From positions 1 to 64,000 of the forward strand of contig CAMDCV010000017.1 in the NCBI GenBank assembly GCA_945890645.1: a stretch of DNA of 64,000 nt, written 5' to 3'. The position numbers and the translations under genes were made by a program. Shown piece by piece: positions 18,187 through 27,920 of this stretch (position 1 is its first letter; each line of letters opens with the position of its first letter). The stretch is from Akkermansia muciniphila. Its GTDB lineage: Bacteria; Verrucomicrobiota; Verrucomicrobiia; Verrucomicrobiales; Akkermansiaceae. The notes under the pieces are model-generated. The model was not told the origin of the DNA. It saw only the letters and a list, made by a program, of their open reading frames with translations, and did no database searches.

Positions 18187-19386
18187 GTGATCAGTCCTAG
18201 CAGCTTAGCCTATTACCAAGAGACCTTGTCGCAAATTCATGCCGATGGCCTCTACAAAGTGGAACGTCCGCTCGCATCATCGCAAAATTCGCAGGTGATC
18301 CTTGAGGATGGGCGCAGCGTCATCAATATGTGCGCCAACAATTACCTCGGTCTCGCCGATCATCCACGCATTGTCGAAGCGGCAAAAACATCTCTCGCCA
18401 AGTGGGGATTTGGTATGGCATCGGTGCGCTTCATTTGCGGAACGCAGTCTCTCCATTGCGAATTGGAAGATACGATTACTCGCTTTCTCGGCACGGAGGA
18501 CACCATTCTTTATCCCAGTTGTTTCGATGCAAATGGCGGGTTATTCGAAACACTGCTCACCGATGCCGATGCCGTAATCTCGGACTCGCTGAATCATGCA
18601 TCGATTATCGATGGCGTCCGCCTCTGCAAAGCGAAGCGCTACCGCTACGCAAACAATGACATGGCGGATTTGGAAAAGCAGTTGCAACAAGCGACCGCCG
18701 ATGGAGCACGCCTCAAACTGATCACCACCGATGGCGTCTTTTCCATGGATGGTATCATCGCCTCGCTTGATGACGTCCACGCACTCGCCCAAAAATATGA
18801 TGCGATTGTTCACTTCGATGACTGCCATGCCACGGGATTTCTCGGCGCACGTGGTCGTGGCACGCACGAGCACTGCGGACTATTTGGCAAGATCGATCTC
18901 ACCACTGGCACACTTGGCAAGGCGCTAGGCGGTGCTTCCGGGGGCTATACCTCGGGAAAAAAGGAGCTAATCGAGCTGCTGCGTCAGCGCTCCCGCCCCT
19001 ATCTATTCTCGAACAGTATCGCCCCAGTAATCGTCGCCGCATCGCTCGAAGTATTCCGTATGTTAGAGGAATCGACGGAACTCGCAGACAAGGTAAAAGA
19101 AAACACGACCTATTTCCGCACGGCAATGGAGCAAACTGGATTCACCATCAGTGGTAAAGATCACCCGATTACACCGGTGATGCTCGGCGAAGCGACCTTG
19201 GCCCAAGAATTTTCTCGTCAATTACTCGATCAAGGCATCTATGCCATCGGCTTCTTCTTCCCTGTCGTACCCCAAGGTAAAGCTCGCATTCGCACACAAA
19301 TCAGTGCCGCGCACAATCGTGAACAACTCGATACCGCGATCGATGCCTTTGTCAAAGTCGGCAAAAACCTCGGAGTAATTGCGTAG
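18187..19386 (+). CDS. kbl: Glycine C-acetyltransferase (2-amino-3-ketobutyrate CoA ligase)
   Basis: A 399-residue PLP enzyme of the alpha-oxoamine synthase family with a GTG start. [12 protein letters not shown], the [12 protein letters not shown] segment, the [12 protein letters not shown] cofactor site and [12 protein letters not shown] with PLP Lys 245 match Kbl more closely than BioF. Kbl splits 2-amino-3-ketobutyrate to glycine and acetyl-CoA in threonine breakdown. The partner threonine dehydrogenase gene (tdh) is not adjacent, so a BioF-like role is not excluded. Confidence 0.88.
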   Translation: MISPSSLAYYQETLSQIHADGLYKVERPLASSQNSQVILEDGRSVINMCANNYLGLADHPRIVEAAKTSLAKWGFGMASVRFICGTQSLHCELEDTITRFLGTEDTILYPSCFDANGGLFETLLTDADAVISDSLNHASIIDGVRLCKAKRYRYANNDMADLEKQLQQATADGARLKLITTDGVFSMDGIIASLDDVHALAQKYDAIVHFDDCHATGFLGARGRGTHEHCGLFGKIDLTTGTLGKALGGASGGYTSGKKELIELLRQRSRPYLFSNSIAPVIVAASLEVFRMLEESTELADKVKENTTYFRTAMEQTGFTISGKDHPITPVMLGEATLAQEFSRQLLDQGIYAIGFFFPVVPQGKARIRTQISAAHNREQLDTAIDAFVKVGKNLGVIA

Positions 19387-19395
19387 CATTAAAAA

Positions 19396-20367
19396 TCACA
19401 TCCCCGGCAAATCGACTGACTTGGAGAACTCGTAAGAGTGTTCTGCAAGAAACTTGGCTTTCGCTTCCGCGTCAGCAAATTTGCGCGACTTCATCTGGTT
19501 TAATCCGAAGTCGGAGAGAACGGTGATACTGATCTCGGCTCCCGTCACTTTGCCCGTTTTGATTTCAGCGTTAGTCGCCGTGAGCCCACCGGCAGCAACC
19601 GCAGCGTCGGTATCAATTCGATCGCCGTAGACTCGCAGTGTGCTTGCCGTAGAGTTTTCTCCCAACGTAACGCGTACAGGTTTCACCAGTGTAGTAGTTC
19701 CGGTGACCGTTGTCACATCGACGCGAAAAGTGATCGAGTATTGGTAAATGTTTTCACATATAAAGCTGTATTTTGCATCTTCGCTATTCGAACCGGCGGT
19801 GATACGAGTTTCATACTTATCATTTCCTGCCGTAGCTGTGAAAGCTGCTTTGAGATCGGGTTTACCCAAAAGGGTATCGAAGGTAGGCTTCGGATCGACG
19901 AGTTGACGATAAAATACGAAAGTCGAGTTCGTGTTGTCCAAGCCTTCCAATGGATCTTGGTAGGCGAGCTTGTAGGATACGGTGCATACGTCTCCGCCCT
20001 TGTCTGCCGCTGTTCCCGCACCACCATTGTATCGATCAGTTGCCGCGGAAAAGAAAATAAACTCCGCGGCATTGGTGCTGCGATCGTTGGCATTGCCGGG
20101 CATGGTGGTTTCCGTTTTGGCGTATATCCATTCATTGATATTGCCGGAGCGAATCACTAAACTTTCCAAATCCTTTGCCATCACATCAAGCATCGACTTC
20201 GCCTGACGGGACGCCCGCACTTCCGCACGACTCCGCTGCCATGCTCCCATCGCCACATTAGTAATGCCAACCAGCATGCCCATAATGATGATCGCAATGC
20301 CCATAGCCACCATCAGCTCGATGAGGGTAAAACCTTTTTGAGAACGTTTGTGAGAGTGAGATTTCAT
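19396..20367 (-). CDS. Prepilin-like protein, Verru_Chthon cassette protein C type
   Basis: A 323-residue pseudopilin with a prepilin peptidase site (KGFTLIELMVAMG, Gly before FTLIE with Glu+5) and a hydrophobic N-terminal helix, followed by a large globular region. It resembles GspJ/PulJ. Order and size fit protein C of the Verru_Chthon cassette. It is the last of three same-strand prepilin genes (D, B, C) with gaps of about 22-25 bases, surely one operon. The large protein A of the cassette is not here. Confidence 0.8.
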   Translation of the reverse strand: MKSHSHKRSQKGFTLIELMVAMGIAIIIMGMLVGITNVAMGAWQRSRAEVRASRQAKSMLDVMAKDLESLVIRSGNINEWIYAKTETTMPGNANDRSTNAAEFIFFSAATDRYNGGAGTAADKGGDVCTVSYKLAYQDPLEGLDNTNSTFVFYRQLVDPKPTFDTLLGKPDLKAAFTATAGNDKYETRITAGSNSEDAKYSFICENIYQYSITFRVDVTTVTGTTTLVKPVRVTLGENSTASTLRVYGDRIDTDAAVAAGGLTATNAEIKTGKVTGAEISITVLSDFGLNQMKSRKFADAEAKAKFLAEHSYEFSKSVDLPGM

Positions 20368-20391
20368 AAAAAAAGGGTTTTGAAAAATCGG

Positions 20392-21111
20392 TTATCGACG
20401 CACCGCAAGATTGCGGGTGAACATCGGCTTGGTATATTTGGCGACGTCAAACTTTCCGCCTGTTTTGAGGAAATTAGGATCCGTAGTCTGGATTTCGAAG
20501 AATTCAGCGGTAAAAGGAATCACTGCCTCTGGAAATGAATCGGCACCAGTGCCTGCAAGCGGCGTAGATCCCGTGGGTGGTGTGATTTTACCGGATTCTC
20601 CAATTTTCAGACCATTCGTACCATCGAATACCAATTGGGTCATTTTTACAAAAAACACCCGTCCTTCCAGTGCCTTCAGGTCGTTGATGAATTCGGTATC
20701 ACTGCGACGACGGAACATCGGCTGCACCACAAAATCCTTACCAGCCTGGCCTCCTTTGGTCACATACGGCTCCATCGTACCATCACGACGCAGTTGGTTA
20801 GGATTACCGCGATATTGATACGCGAAGACTACATCGGCACTCTGATGCGAGCTGAGAATCCAATTGTATGCTTTGTGAAACGCTGTGATGTCTTCAGCGC
20901 CTGTAGCTGTCGGACGATTGGTGGACAATTCTTTTTCCAGAGTGCTGGTCAGGCGATCCGCCTCCTGCACGTTGATGGAGCGACGAATACCACGTGTCGC
21001 CGGGCCAAAGACAGCCATGAATGCAGTCAGCATTACCACCAGCACACCGATGGCAATGACGGTTTCCATCAATGTGAAACCAGCGACTTTTTTGGGTAGG
21101 AGTTTTTTCAT
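20392..21111 (-). CDS. Prepilin-like protein, Verru_Chthon cassette protein B type
   Basis: A 239-residue pseudopilin. The N-terminal methylation motif AGFTLMETVIAIG follows a short basic leader (MKKLLPKKV). The globular part has no recognisable enzyme motif. It is the middle gene of the three-gene prepilin operon and fits cassette protein B in size and motif. Confidence 0.78.
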   Translation of the reverse strand: MKKLLPKKVAGFTLMETVIAIGVLVVMLTAFMAVFGPATRGIRRSINVQEADRLTSTLEKELSTNRPTATGAEDITAFHKAYNWILSSHQSADVVFAYQYRGNPNQLRRDGTMEPYVTKGGQAGKDFVVQPMFRRRSDTEFINDLKALEGRVFFVKMTQLVFDGTNGLKIGESGKITPPTGSTPLAGTGADSFPEAVIPFTAEFFEIQTTDPNFLKTGGKFDVAKYTKPMFTRNLAVRR

Positions 21112-21132
21112 AAAAGACGTTCGCGTGAATCG

Positions 21133-21819
21133 TTAGAAGTTTTTAATGCTACTCAAATCGCCGATTTGCGTAGGATTGCGAAAGGTAGATGTCTCGCCAT
21201 TACCCCAAATTGCGAAGGCGGCAAAGTCGCGTTTGGCGGATCCGGTCACGATTGGAGCGGAACCTTTGGGGCGGGAGCCTGAACCGATCACAAATGTAGC
21301 GCCCGGAGTCGTGCAAATGCCCTGACCGTTGAACTCGTAAACCACATACTGACCACTATCAGCGCTTTTAGAGAGCGTGACGGATTCGGGCTGCATTTTG
21401 GAACTGCCCGCACCGTCTTTTTTGCTGAGGTCGACACTGTAAAATGTGCCGTCGGGCAGCGTATAACCGCGACTGGTAAGACTCCAAGAATTCGTAGGCT
21501 GCCCTGTGTTTGGGTCAATATCTTGCGCTGCGATTACGATGCGGCGGAGGTAGTTGCTTTGGTCGTTGATGTTTTTTACATCGATCAACACCCGCGCACC
21601 AGCGCTGCGGCCTAAAGCGGTGGCACGAGCCTCGGCAAAAACGGCTTCGGCATTGGCAATCGCGGTTGACGTCCCTTTACCACCTGTCAAATTGCGAATT
21701 CCCATTGCACCCATGGTCATCAGGATGGTCATGATCACAATCACTACAAGCAATTCGACCAAACTGAAGCCGCGTTGATTGTAAGAGTGACCCGTATTGT
21801 GGAAAGGTGGTTTTTTCAT
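21133..21819 (-). CDS. Prepilin-like protein, Verru_Chthon cassette protein D type
   Basis: A 228-residue pseudopilin of GspH-like size with leader MKKPPFHNTGHSYNQRG and methylation motif RGFSLVELLVVIVIM. It is the first gene of the operon D-B-C. Cassette proteins are known from Verrucomicrobia and Chthoniobacter-type genomes in many paralogous sets; their job, perhaps an exported pseudopilus, is not established. Confidence 0.78.
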   Translation of the reverse strand: MKKPPFHNTGHSYNQRGFSLVELLVVIVIMTILMTMGAMGIRNLTGGKGTSTAIANAEAVFAEARATALGRSAGARVLIDVKNINDQSNYLRRIVIAAQDIDPNTGQPTNSWSLTSRGYTLPDGTFYSVDLSKKDGAGSSKMQPESVTLSKSADSGQYVVYEFNGQGICTTPGATFVIGSGSRPKGSAPIVTGSAKRDFAAFAIWGNGETSTFRNPTQIGDLSSIKNF

Positions 21820-21914
21820 ACAGGAGGTGGGTTACGAGAATGAAAGTAGCAAATGTTCGGGATTACGCAATAAAAATTTGTGATTACATCGCAATTACTT
21901 GATGGCGGAATTTG

Positions 21915-22922
21915 TCACGAGTTATAGCGACCATTTCGTGGGCCATTCATCCACTGCCAAGCGGATTTCACAGTTTCCTCAATGTTCGTGTGTTTCGCTC
22001 GCCATTGCAGACGCCGCCACGCCAATGAGGGATCTGCCACCAACTGAGCAGGATCGCCTGCACGACGAGGTCCCATCACCACAGGAACAGTCTTTCCTGT
22101 CACTTTTTCCACAGCAGCAATGATCTCTTTCACGGATATTCCGATGCCCGTACCGAGGTTGACCCGCAGCGACTCGCCACCTTCTGCTAAATGGTCCAGC
22201 GCACGTGCATGTGCCGCCGCGAGGTCTTCAACATGGATGTAATCGCGGATGCAGGTGCCATCAGGTGTAGGATAATCTGTGCCAAAAACTTCTACCGGAC
22301 CTGCTTCGCCCGTCAATGCCATCAGCACGCGTGGAATCAAGTGAGTTTCCGGATTGTGATCTTCGCCGATGACGCCATCAGCCGAACAACCGCTTGCATT
22401 GAAATAGCGCAAACAAGTCGATCGCAGGCCCCAAGCGGTTTCGCAGTCGGCCAAAATCCATTCGAGCATTAGCTTGCTGCGACCGTAGGGATTGATGGGT
22501 GACTGCACGGTTTCTTCCGTAATCGGGATGGTCGTCGGCACGCCATATGTCGCGCAAGTCGAGGAAAACACAAACTGTCGGCAACCAAACTCTTGCATGA
22601 TTTCCAGCAAGGCCAGGGGAGCGGATGTATTGTTGCGATAGTATTTCAATGGGTTCGTAACTGATTCCCCCACATAGGCAAATGCGGCAAAATGCACCAC
22701 GGCAGAAAATTTATGCTCTTCGAACAAGCTGCGCAGCAACGTATGGTCACCAATATCGCCGCGAACAAGTTGCACCGCATCATCCACAATCGCCTCTTCA
22801 TGGCCATAGACCATGTTGTCGAGCACGACAATCCGAAGCCCCTGTGCGGCAAGTAAACGCACCGTGTGTGAGCCAATGTAGCCTGCACCACCGGTAACCA
22901 GAATCATATTTTTTGTCGTCAT
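21915..22922 (-). CDS. galE: UDP-glucose 4-epimerase
   Basis: GalE interconverts UDP-glucose and UDP-galactose for envelope polysaccharide synthesis. It is an extended short-chain dehydrogenase with the NAD motif VTGGAGYIGSH close to the N-terminus, SSTCATYG with the catalytic Ser/Thr, and YGRSK with the Tyr-Lys pair. The frame is open 45 bases further up, but ATG 22922 (MTTKN) gives the usual N-terminus and 335 residues. Confidence 0.94.
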   Translation of the reverse strand: MTTKNMILVTGGAGYIGSHTVRLLAAQGLRIVVLDNMVYGHEEAIVDDAVQLVRGDIGDHTLLRSLFEEHKFSAVVHFAAFAYVGESVTNPLKYYRNNTSAPLALLEIMQEFGCRQFVFSSTCATYGVPTTIPITEETVQSPINPYGRSKLMLEWILADCETAWGLRSTCLRYFNASGCSADGVIGEDHNPETHLIPRVLMALTGEAGPVEVFGTDYPTPDGTCIRDYIHVEDLAAAHARALDHLAEGGESLRVNLGTGIGISVKEIIAAVEKVTGKTVPVVMGPRRAGDPAQLVADPSLAWRRLQWRAKHTNIEETVKSAWQWMNGPRNGRYNS

Positions 22923-23036
22923 AAATTTGTGTGCCGCAATCCAATCCAATGCAGGCCTCGCTGTCAATTACGCAAAGCGACAAGATTGTTTTTTCCTTTT
23001 TGAATAAATCATCTTCAGTCTCGTCACACGCTTGCT

Positions 23037-23927
23037 ATGAAAAAATATCTTTTGTTCGCCACCGCTGGTATCGGCCTGCTAGCCAGTTCATGTTACTACG
23101 ACCCGAGTTACGGAGGCGGTGGAAGTTATGGTGGATCTGCGAGTTATGGCGTAAGTTCCTATGGAAGCGGATACAGTTCCTCCGTTTTTGTTAGTACTGG
23201 CGACCCTCGTTGGTCGTACGATCCATATCGCTATTGCTATTACGATCGTTACAGTTCGCGTTACTACGACCCGTATCGCTACGGCTATTACCCTGTCGGC
23301 TATCGTCCTATAGCCGTTCGCGGATGCCCTCACCCCTACAACTGGTCCGGCCGTGGCTACTGCCCGCCTCCACGCAGTGTTCGCTCGCATACATTGTCGG
23401 ATTGCGACAACCGTATCAATTATTACCGCTCTGCCAACCACCATTGGTCGCGCAATGTTAGCACCTCAGGCTCTTCCTCGTGGATGAATTCCTCGGAACG
23501 CTCGAATTTGCAAAAACAATCCAGCTACAACAACCATCGCAGCGGAAATTCCGATCATTCCAATTGGAGAAGTGACGACAACCGTCAACGACCTGACTCG
23601 CGCTACCAGAGCACGCCCCCTTCGCGTGGTTCCTACAATTCGGCGCCTCGTCCGCAATCATCGTCATGGAACAGCAGTTCTTCACGACCACAACCACAAA
23701 ACTACGTGCGTGAAACACCTTCCATCCAACCTCGCCCCACCAGCGGCGGATTGTTTAATGGCATGGATCGCAATTCCCGTCAGCCCGACGTGCAGCGCAA
23801 TGAACCGCAGCGTCAGAACTTCACCCCACCCACACCACAACCATCGCGCCGCGATAACGACCGTAATTCGCAAAGCAATGATCGGGACTCGGACAAAAAA
23901 AATCCCTTCCGTCGATTCGGTGACTGA
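23037..23927 (+). CDS. Tyr/Ser/Arg/Asn-rich low-complexity lipoprotein
   Basis: A 296-residue protein with a lipobox (LASSC, Cys near 19). Residues 20-95 are Gly/Ser/Tyr-rich with repeated YYDPYRY-type motifs. A short folded-looking piece with several Cys (about 95-125) follows, and the C-terminal half is disordered, rich in Ser, Asn, Arg, Gln and Pro. Likely a surface or periplasmic structural protein; no family recognised. It has its own terminator. Confidence 0.75.
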   Translation: MKKYLLFATAGIGLLASSCYYDPSYGGGGSYGGSASYGVSSYGSGYSSSVFVSTGDPRWSYDPYRYCYYDRYSSRYYDPYRYGYYPVGYRPIAVRGCPHPYNWSGRGYCPPPRSVRSHTLSDCDNRINYYRSANHHWSRNVSTSGSSSWMNSSERSNLQKQSSYNNHRSGNSDHSNWRSDDNRQRPDSRYQSTPPSRGSYNSAPRPQSSSWNSSSSRPQPQNYVRETPSIQPRPTSGGLFNGMDRNSRQPDVQRNEPQRQNFTPPTPQPSRRDNDRNSQSNDRDSDKKNPFRRFGD

Positions 23928-23947
23928 TTCAAATTGATTTCTTACTC

Positions 23948-23977
23948 AAGGCCGGAGACGCGTTCTCCGGCCTTTTT
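23948..23977 (+). terminator. Intrinsic terminator after the Tyr-rich lipoprotein gene
   Basis: An 11-bp perfect stem AAGGCCGGAGA / TCTCCGGCCTT with a short loop is followed by five T. Confidence 0.92.
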
Positions 23978-24035
23978 GCGTATGATGGAAAATGAGGCTT
24001 GGTTTCCACTTGCTAGTGTTTGATGCGCTATTAGG

Positions 24036-25034
24036 ATGCGCCCGATGAAACGAGTTTTCGATGTCTTCCCTGATGGTGGTGCTAAAGCCATGCGCTCTTT
24101 TTCTTTGAAAAAGCTGCTCTACATTCCAATATTCATTCTTTTGTTGATCGGTGCTTTCACCTGCTTTTACACGGTGAATGCCGAGTCGGTTGCCGTTGTG
24201 CAGCGCTTCGGAAAATACTCGCAAACCGCCCCGCCGGGACTGCATTTTAAAATCCCCTTCGGCGTCGATAAGGTCACTGTCGTACCCACACTACGCCAAT
24301 TAAAAGTGGAATTTGGTTTCGCAACTCGCGGTGCCACCAATGAATATCAGGGCAGTCAACAACCTGACCTTGAACGCAATATGGTGACAGGAGATTTGAA
24401 CGCCGCTGAGGTTGAGTGGGTCGTGCAATACGGGATTTCCGATCCGGTGCAATACCTGTTCCACGTGCATGAGCCCGAGGCCACCCTGCGCGATATTTCC
24501 GAGAGCTCGATGAATGAAGTCGTGGGCGATCGCACCATCGATGAAGTCCTCACCTATGGCCGTAGCGAAATCGAAATCGATTGCTTGAAAAAATTACAAA
24601 CGACCATGGAGCAGTTCAATATGGGCATCCGCGTTGAGCAGATTCAGTTGAAAAACGTCCACCCACCGCGTGCCGTGCAGAACTCGTTCGATGAAGTCAA
24701 CCGCGCCCAACAAGAACGGGAAGAGCGCATCAACATCGCCAATGGCGAGAGAAACAAAGTCATCCCCAAGGCCAGCGGACTAGCCCAGCAAATGATCTCT
24801 TCCGCAGAGGGTTACGCGCTCCAACGCACGAACGAAGCGCAAGGTGATGTCGCGCGTTTCAGCCAGTTGCTGGTGCAATATGAAAAAGCGCCGCTCGTTA
24901 CGAAACAACGTCTCTATCTCGAAACCATGAACACCGTCCTGCCAAAAATGGGCAGCAAGATCATCATCGATGAAGACGCCAAGCAGTTCCTGCCGCTCAT
25001 GAATCTGCAACAATCCCCCACTCCCAAACGCTAA
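24036..25034 (+). CDS. hflK: HflK-type SPFH membrane protease regulator
   Basis: A 332-residue SPFH/band-7 protein with one N-terminal membrane helix (about 27-47) and the band-7 domain starting at ESVAVVQRFGKY. It pairs with hflC six bases downstream. In other bacteria HflK and HflC form a large ring around FtsH and temper its proteolysis. The Gly-rich N-terminal extension of enterobacterial HflK is absent. The C-terminal helical part (SAEGYALQRTNEAQGD) is typical. Confidence 0.9.
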   Translation: MRPMKRVFDVFPDGGAKAMRSFSLKKLLYIPIFILLLIGAFTCFYTVNAESVAVVQRFGKYSQTAPPGLHFKIPFGVDKVTVVPTLRQLKVEFGFATRGATNEYQGSQQPDLERNMVTGDLNAAEVEWVVQYGISDPVQYLFHVHEPEATLRDISESSMNEVVGDRTIDEVLTYGRSEIEIDCLKKLQTTMEQFNMGIRVEQIQLKNVHPPRAVQNSFDEVNRAQQEREERINIANGERNKVIPKASGLAQQMISSAEGYALQRTNEAQGDVARFSQLLVQYEKAPLVTKQRLYLETMNTVLPKMGSKIIIDEDAKQFLPLMNLQQSPTPKR

Positions 25035-25040
25035 TTTTTT

Positions 25041-26045
25041 ATGAACAAACTCTCTTTTCCCGCTATCTTGTTCGCTGGTTTTATCGCCATCATCGTGCTC
25101 TCTAGCAGCGCCTATGTGATCGATGAAACCGAACAAGTCATCATCACCGAATTCGGAAAACCGGTGGGCACCCCCATCAACAGCGACCCGAATGTCAAAG
25201 AAGCTGGTCTCCATTTCAAAAAGCCTTTTATCCAAACCGTCAATCGCATCGAAAAACGTGTAATGGAATGGGACGGTCCTGCTACTGAAATGCCCACACG
25301 CGACAAGCTCTACATCACAGTCGATAACTTCGCGCGCTGGCGTATTTCTGATCCGAAAAAATACTTCGAGAGCTTGCGCGACACACGCACGGCCCTCTCA
25401 CGACTCGATGACGCCATCGGTGGTGCCACCCGTAGTGTCATTGCCAAACATGATTTGATTGAAGTAATCCGAACCGACAAAGCGCGTATCGCAACTCTGC
25501 CCGATGACTTGGTCGAGACCGGCATCCCCGCCACGCTGCCGACCATTCGCTATGGTCGCCACGCGCTCGATCAGGAAATCCTCGCTGCAGCCAAGAGCAA
25601 AGCAAAACTCTGGGGCATCGACCTCATCGATGTGCGCTTCAAGCGCATCAACTACAAGGCTGGCGTGATCGACAAAATCTACGACCGCATGCGCACCGAG
25701 CGTCAGCAAATCGCTTCGAAATACATTTCGGAAGGTGAGGGCGAGGCCGCGAAAATCAAAGGCTTAACAGAAAAAGAATTGTTAGAAATTCAATCCAAAG
25801 CCTATCGCCAGGAGCAAGAAATCAAGGGCAAAGCCGATGCCGAAGCCACGCAGATTTATGCCACAGCCTACAACAGCAGTGCAAAGGCCCCGGACTTCTA
25901 TCAGTTTCTGAAAACACTCGATACGTATGAAAAAACGATAGATCAAGAGACGACTGCGATTTTCACAACGAATAGCGATTTATTCCAATTGCTGAAGAGC
26001 GTGGAAAAAGAAGTGTCTGCGGAGCCTGCCGTGCCTACGCCATAA
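25041..26045 (+). CDS. hflC: HflC-type SPFH membrane protease regulator
   Basis: The 334-residue partner of HflK, with an N-terminal membrane anchor (about 8-28) and the band-7 domain (ETEQVIITEFGKPVG ... GLHFKKPF). The conserved coiled coil with MRTERQQIASKYISEGEGEA is clear. It is cotranscribed with hflK. Its last 11 bases overlap the 3' end of the DJ-1 gene on the other strand. Confidence 0.92.
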   Translation: MNKLSFPAILFAGFIAIIVLSSSAYVIDETEQVIITEFGKPVGTPINSDPNVKEAGLHFKKPFIQTVNRIEKRVMEWDGPATEMPTRDKLYITVDNFARWRISDPKKYFESLRDTRTALSRLDDAIGGATRSVIAKHDLIEVIRTDKARIATLPDDLVETGIPATLPTIRYGRHALDQEILAAAKSKAKLWGIDLIDVRFKRINYKAGVIDKIYDRMRTERQQIASKYISEGEGEAAKIKGLTEKELLEIQSKAYRQEQEIKGKADAEATQIYATAYNSSAKAPDFYQFLKTLDTYEKTIDQETTAIFTTNSDLFQLLKSVEKEVSAEPAVPTP

Positions 26046-26577
26046 TCGCGCGAGCAATTTGCTCACGCACTGTTTCGCCGCTCATCACCTCGACTAGAGC
26101 GAGCCCGAAGTCGAGCGCAGTGCCCGCACCTTGGGAAGTGATCAACGCGCCATCGATGATCACTTTTTCGGTTTGCAGAGCGCTTGTCAGTTCGGCCCAA
26201 CAACTATCATGACACGTGAAATCTTTACCGTCTAACAAACCAGCATCCTGCAACAATAAAGGCGCGGCACAGATCGCGCCCAGTGGTTTCCCGGTAAAAT
26301 TATACTCGCGCAGAAAACCCAACAAGTCGGCCCGCTGTCGCAGCGCCATTACGCCAGGACCGCCAGGAAGCACCAGCAGATCGACATTCGACGCATCGAT
26401 GTCCGCAAAGCTTTGATCCGCCTGAATGACAAAACCCCCGCGCGTGTTCACCAGTCGCATTTCTTCCGTGGAGGCAAAACTCACCTCCAACCCTGCTCGA
26501 CGCAACATATCGGCGGGAGCGATGAGTTCCAATTCTTCAACCCCATGACCAAAAACAAACAAAGCTTTTTTCTGCAT
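26035..26577 (-). CDS. DJ-1/PfpI family protein (YajL-like)
   Basis: A 180-residue cytosolic protein. The oxidisable Cys sits in the elbow motif AICAAPLLLQDAGL, the partner Glu in GVEELELIAP, and the SQGAGTALDFGLALVE end is characteristic of the DJ-1/YajL branch. Family members are linked to protein or nucleotide deglycation and oxidative stress; the exact activity is debated. The frame is open to 26619, but ATG 26577 (MQKKAL) starts the conserved first strand. Confidence 0.9.
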   Translation of the reverse strand: MQKKALFVFGHGVEELELIAPADMLRRAGLEVSFASTEEMRLVNTRGGFVIQADQSFADIDASNVDLLVLPGGPGVMALRQRADLLGFLREYNFTGKPLGAICAAPLLLQDAGLLDGKDFTCHDSCWAELTSALQTEKVIIDGALITSQGAGTALDFGLALVEVMSGETVREQIARAIMA

Positions 26578-26662
26578 GAATGAGCCATAGCCGAAGTCAC
26601 GAAAACTTTCCAATCGCAATCTTGCATTGCCCGAGGAAATCCGCTACCATCCCCTTTCCCCG

Positions 26663-27916
26663 ATGAACACCGCCGCTGATTTTTCTCAATACGTATTGCC
26701 GACCTACGGTCGTTTTCCGCTTGTCCCTGTCAAGGGTCAAGGCTCGTATCTATGGGATGATGCCGGCAAACGATACCTCGATTTCTGCACCGGCATCGCC
26801 GTGTGTTCCATCGGTCACTGCCACCCCGCCCTCACCGCCGCGATCCAAAATCAGGCCGCGACCTTGATGCATTGCTCGAACCTTTACCAAATTCCGCAAC
26901 AAGCAGAACTGGCACGCGTGATTGTGGAAAATCACGTCAAACTCCCGGGCAAAGTCTTTTTCTCGAACTCCGGCGCGGAGGCCAATGATGGCCTTATCAA
27001 AACCGCCCGTCGTTTCGGCCACGCTCGCCCACAAGCTAACGGCGAAGCTCGCTACGAAGTGATCACCTTCACACAATCGTTCCACGGTCGCACACTCGGC
27101 TCCATGGCTGCCACGGCGCAGAAAAAAATCCACGAGGGTTTTGATCCGCTGTTACCCGGATTTCGCTATTGCCCTTTCAATGATCTGGCGGCACTGGAAG
27201 CTGCCATTTCTCCTATCACGGCGGCGATTCTGTTAGAGCCGGTGCAAGGCGAAGGCGGCGTCCACATCGCGAGTGCCGAGTTCATGCGCGGTGCCGCGGC
27301 CTTGGCGAAAAAACACGACTTGTTGTTGTTTTTCGATGAAGTGCAAGCGGGCTTCGCTCGTTGTGGTCACGCGATGGCATGGCGCGCACTGTGCCCCGAG
27401 ATTGAGCCCGATGGCATTTCCTGGGCCAAGGGTATGGGCGGTGGTTTTCCCATCGGCGCGTTCTGGGTTTCGGACCGCATGATTGATGATGCAAAGTCTC
27501 TCAGCTCGCTCATGAATCCCGGCTCGCACGGCTCCACTTACGGCGGCAATCCTCTCGCTTGCGCGGCATCACTTGCCGTGCTCGAAGTCATCGAGCGCGA
27601 GCAACTTGGCGACCACGCCCTTGCCATGGAGGCTTACATTCGCGAGCAATTTGCTACGTGGCAAACTCCCACCATCACTGGCCTTCGCGGACTTGGATTA
27701 TTGTTAGGTTTCTCGTTAGATGCCGCACTCATCCCTGCCGTCGAAGGAAAAACACCGGCGCAAGTCATCGTCGCGCAACTCATGGAGCGCGGACTCCTCA
27801 CCGTACCCGCGGGTCCTGATGTGATTCGTTTTCTTCCGCCGCTCACCGTCAGCCGCGAAGAAATCGAAGACGCTCTCCGCCTCTTGCACGACACTGTTTC
27901 CTCATTACCCCACTAA
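26663..27916 (+). CDS. argD: Acetylornithine aminotransferase
   Basis: A PLP-dependent class III aminotransferase of arginine synthesis. The motifs FFSNSGAEANDGLIKTAR, SFHGRTLGSM, LLLFFDEVQAGFARCG and the PLP Lys in SWAKGMGGGFPIG (about residue 256) are all present. It is followed after four bases by argF, which fixes the pathway. A TTG at 26627 is open, but ATG 26663 gives the normal length (417). Confidence 0.95.
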   Translation: MNTAADFSQYVLPTYGRFPLVPVKGQGSYLWDDAGKRYLDFCTGIAVCSIGHCHPALTAAIQNQAATLMHCSNLYQIPQQAELARVIVENHVKLPGKVFFSNSGAEANDGLIKTARRFGHARPQANGEARYEVITFTQSFHGRTLGSMAATAQKKIHEGFDPLLPGFRYCPFNDLAALEAAISPITAAILLEPVQGEGGVHIASAEFMRGAAALAKKHDLLLFFDEVQAGFARCGHAMAWRALCPEIEPDGISWAKGMGGGFPIGAFWVSDRMIDDAKSLSSLMNPGSHGSTYGGNPLACAASLAVLEVIEREQLGDHALAMEAYIREQFATWQTPTITGLRGLGLLLGFSLDAALIPAVEGKTPAQVIVAQLMERGLLTVPAGPDVIRFLPPLTVSREEIEDALRLLHDTVSSLPH

Positions 27917-27920
27917 CGCC

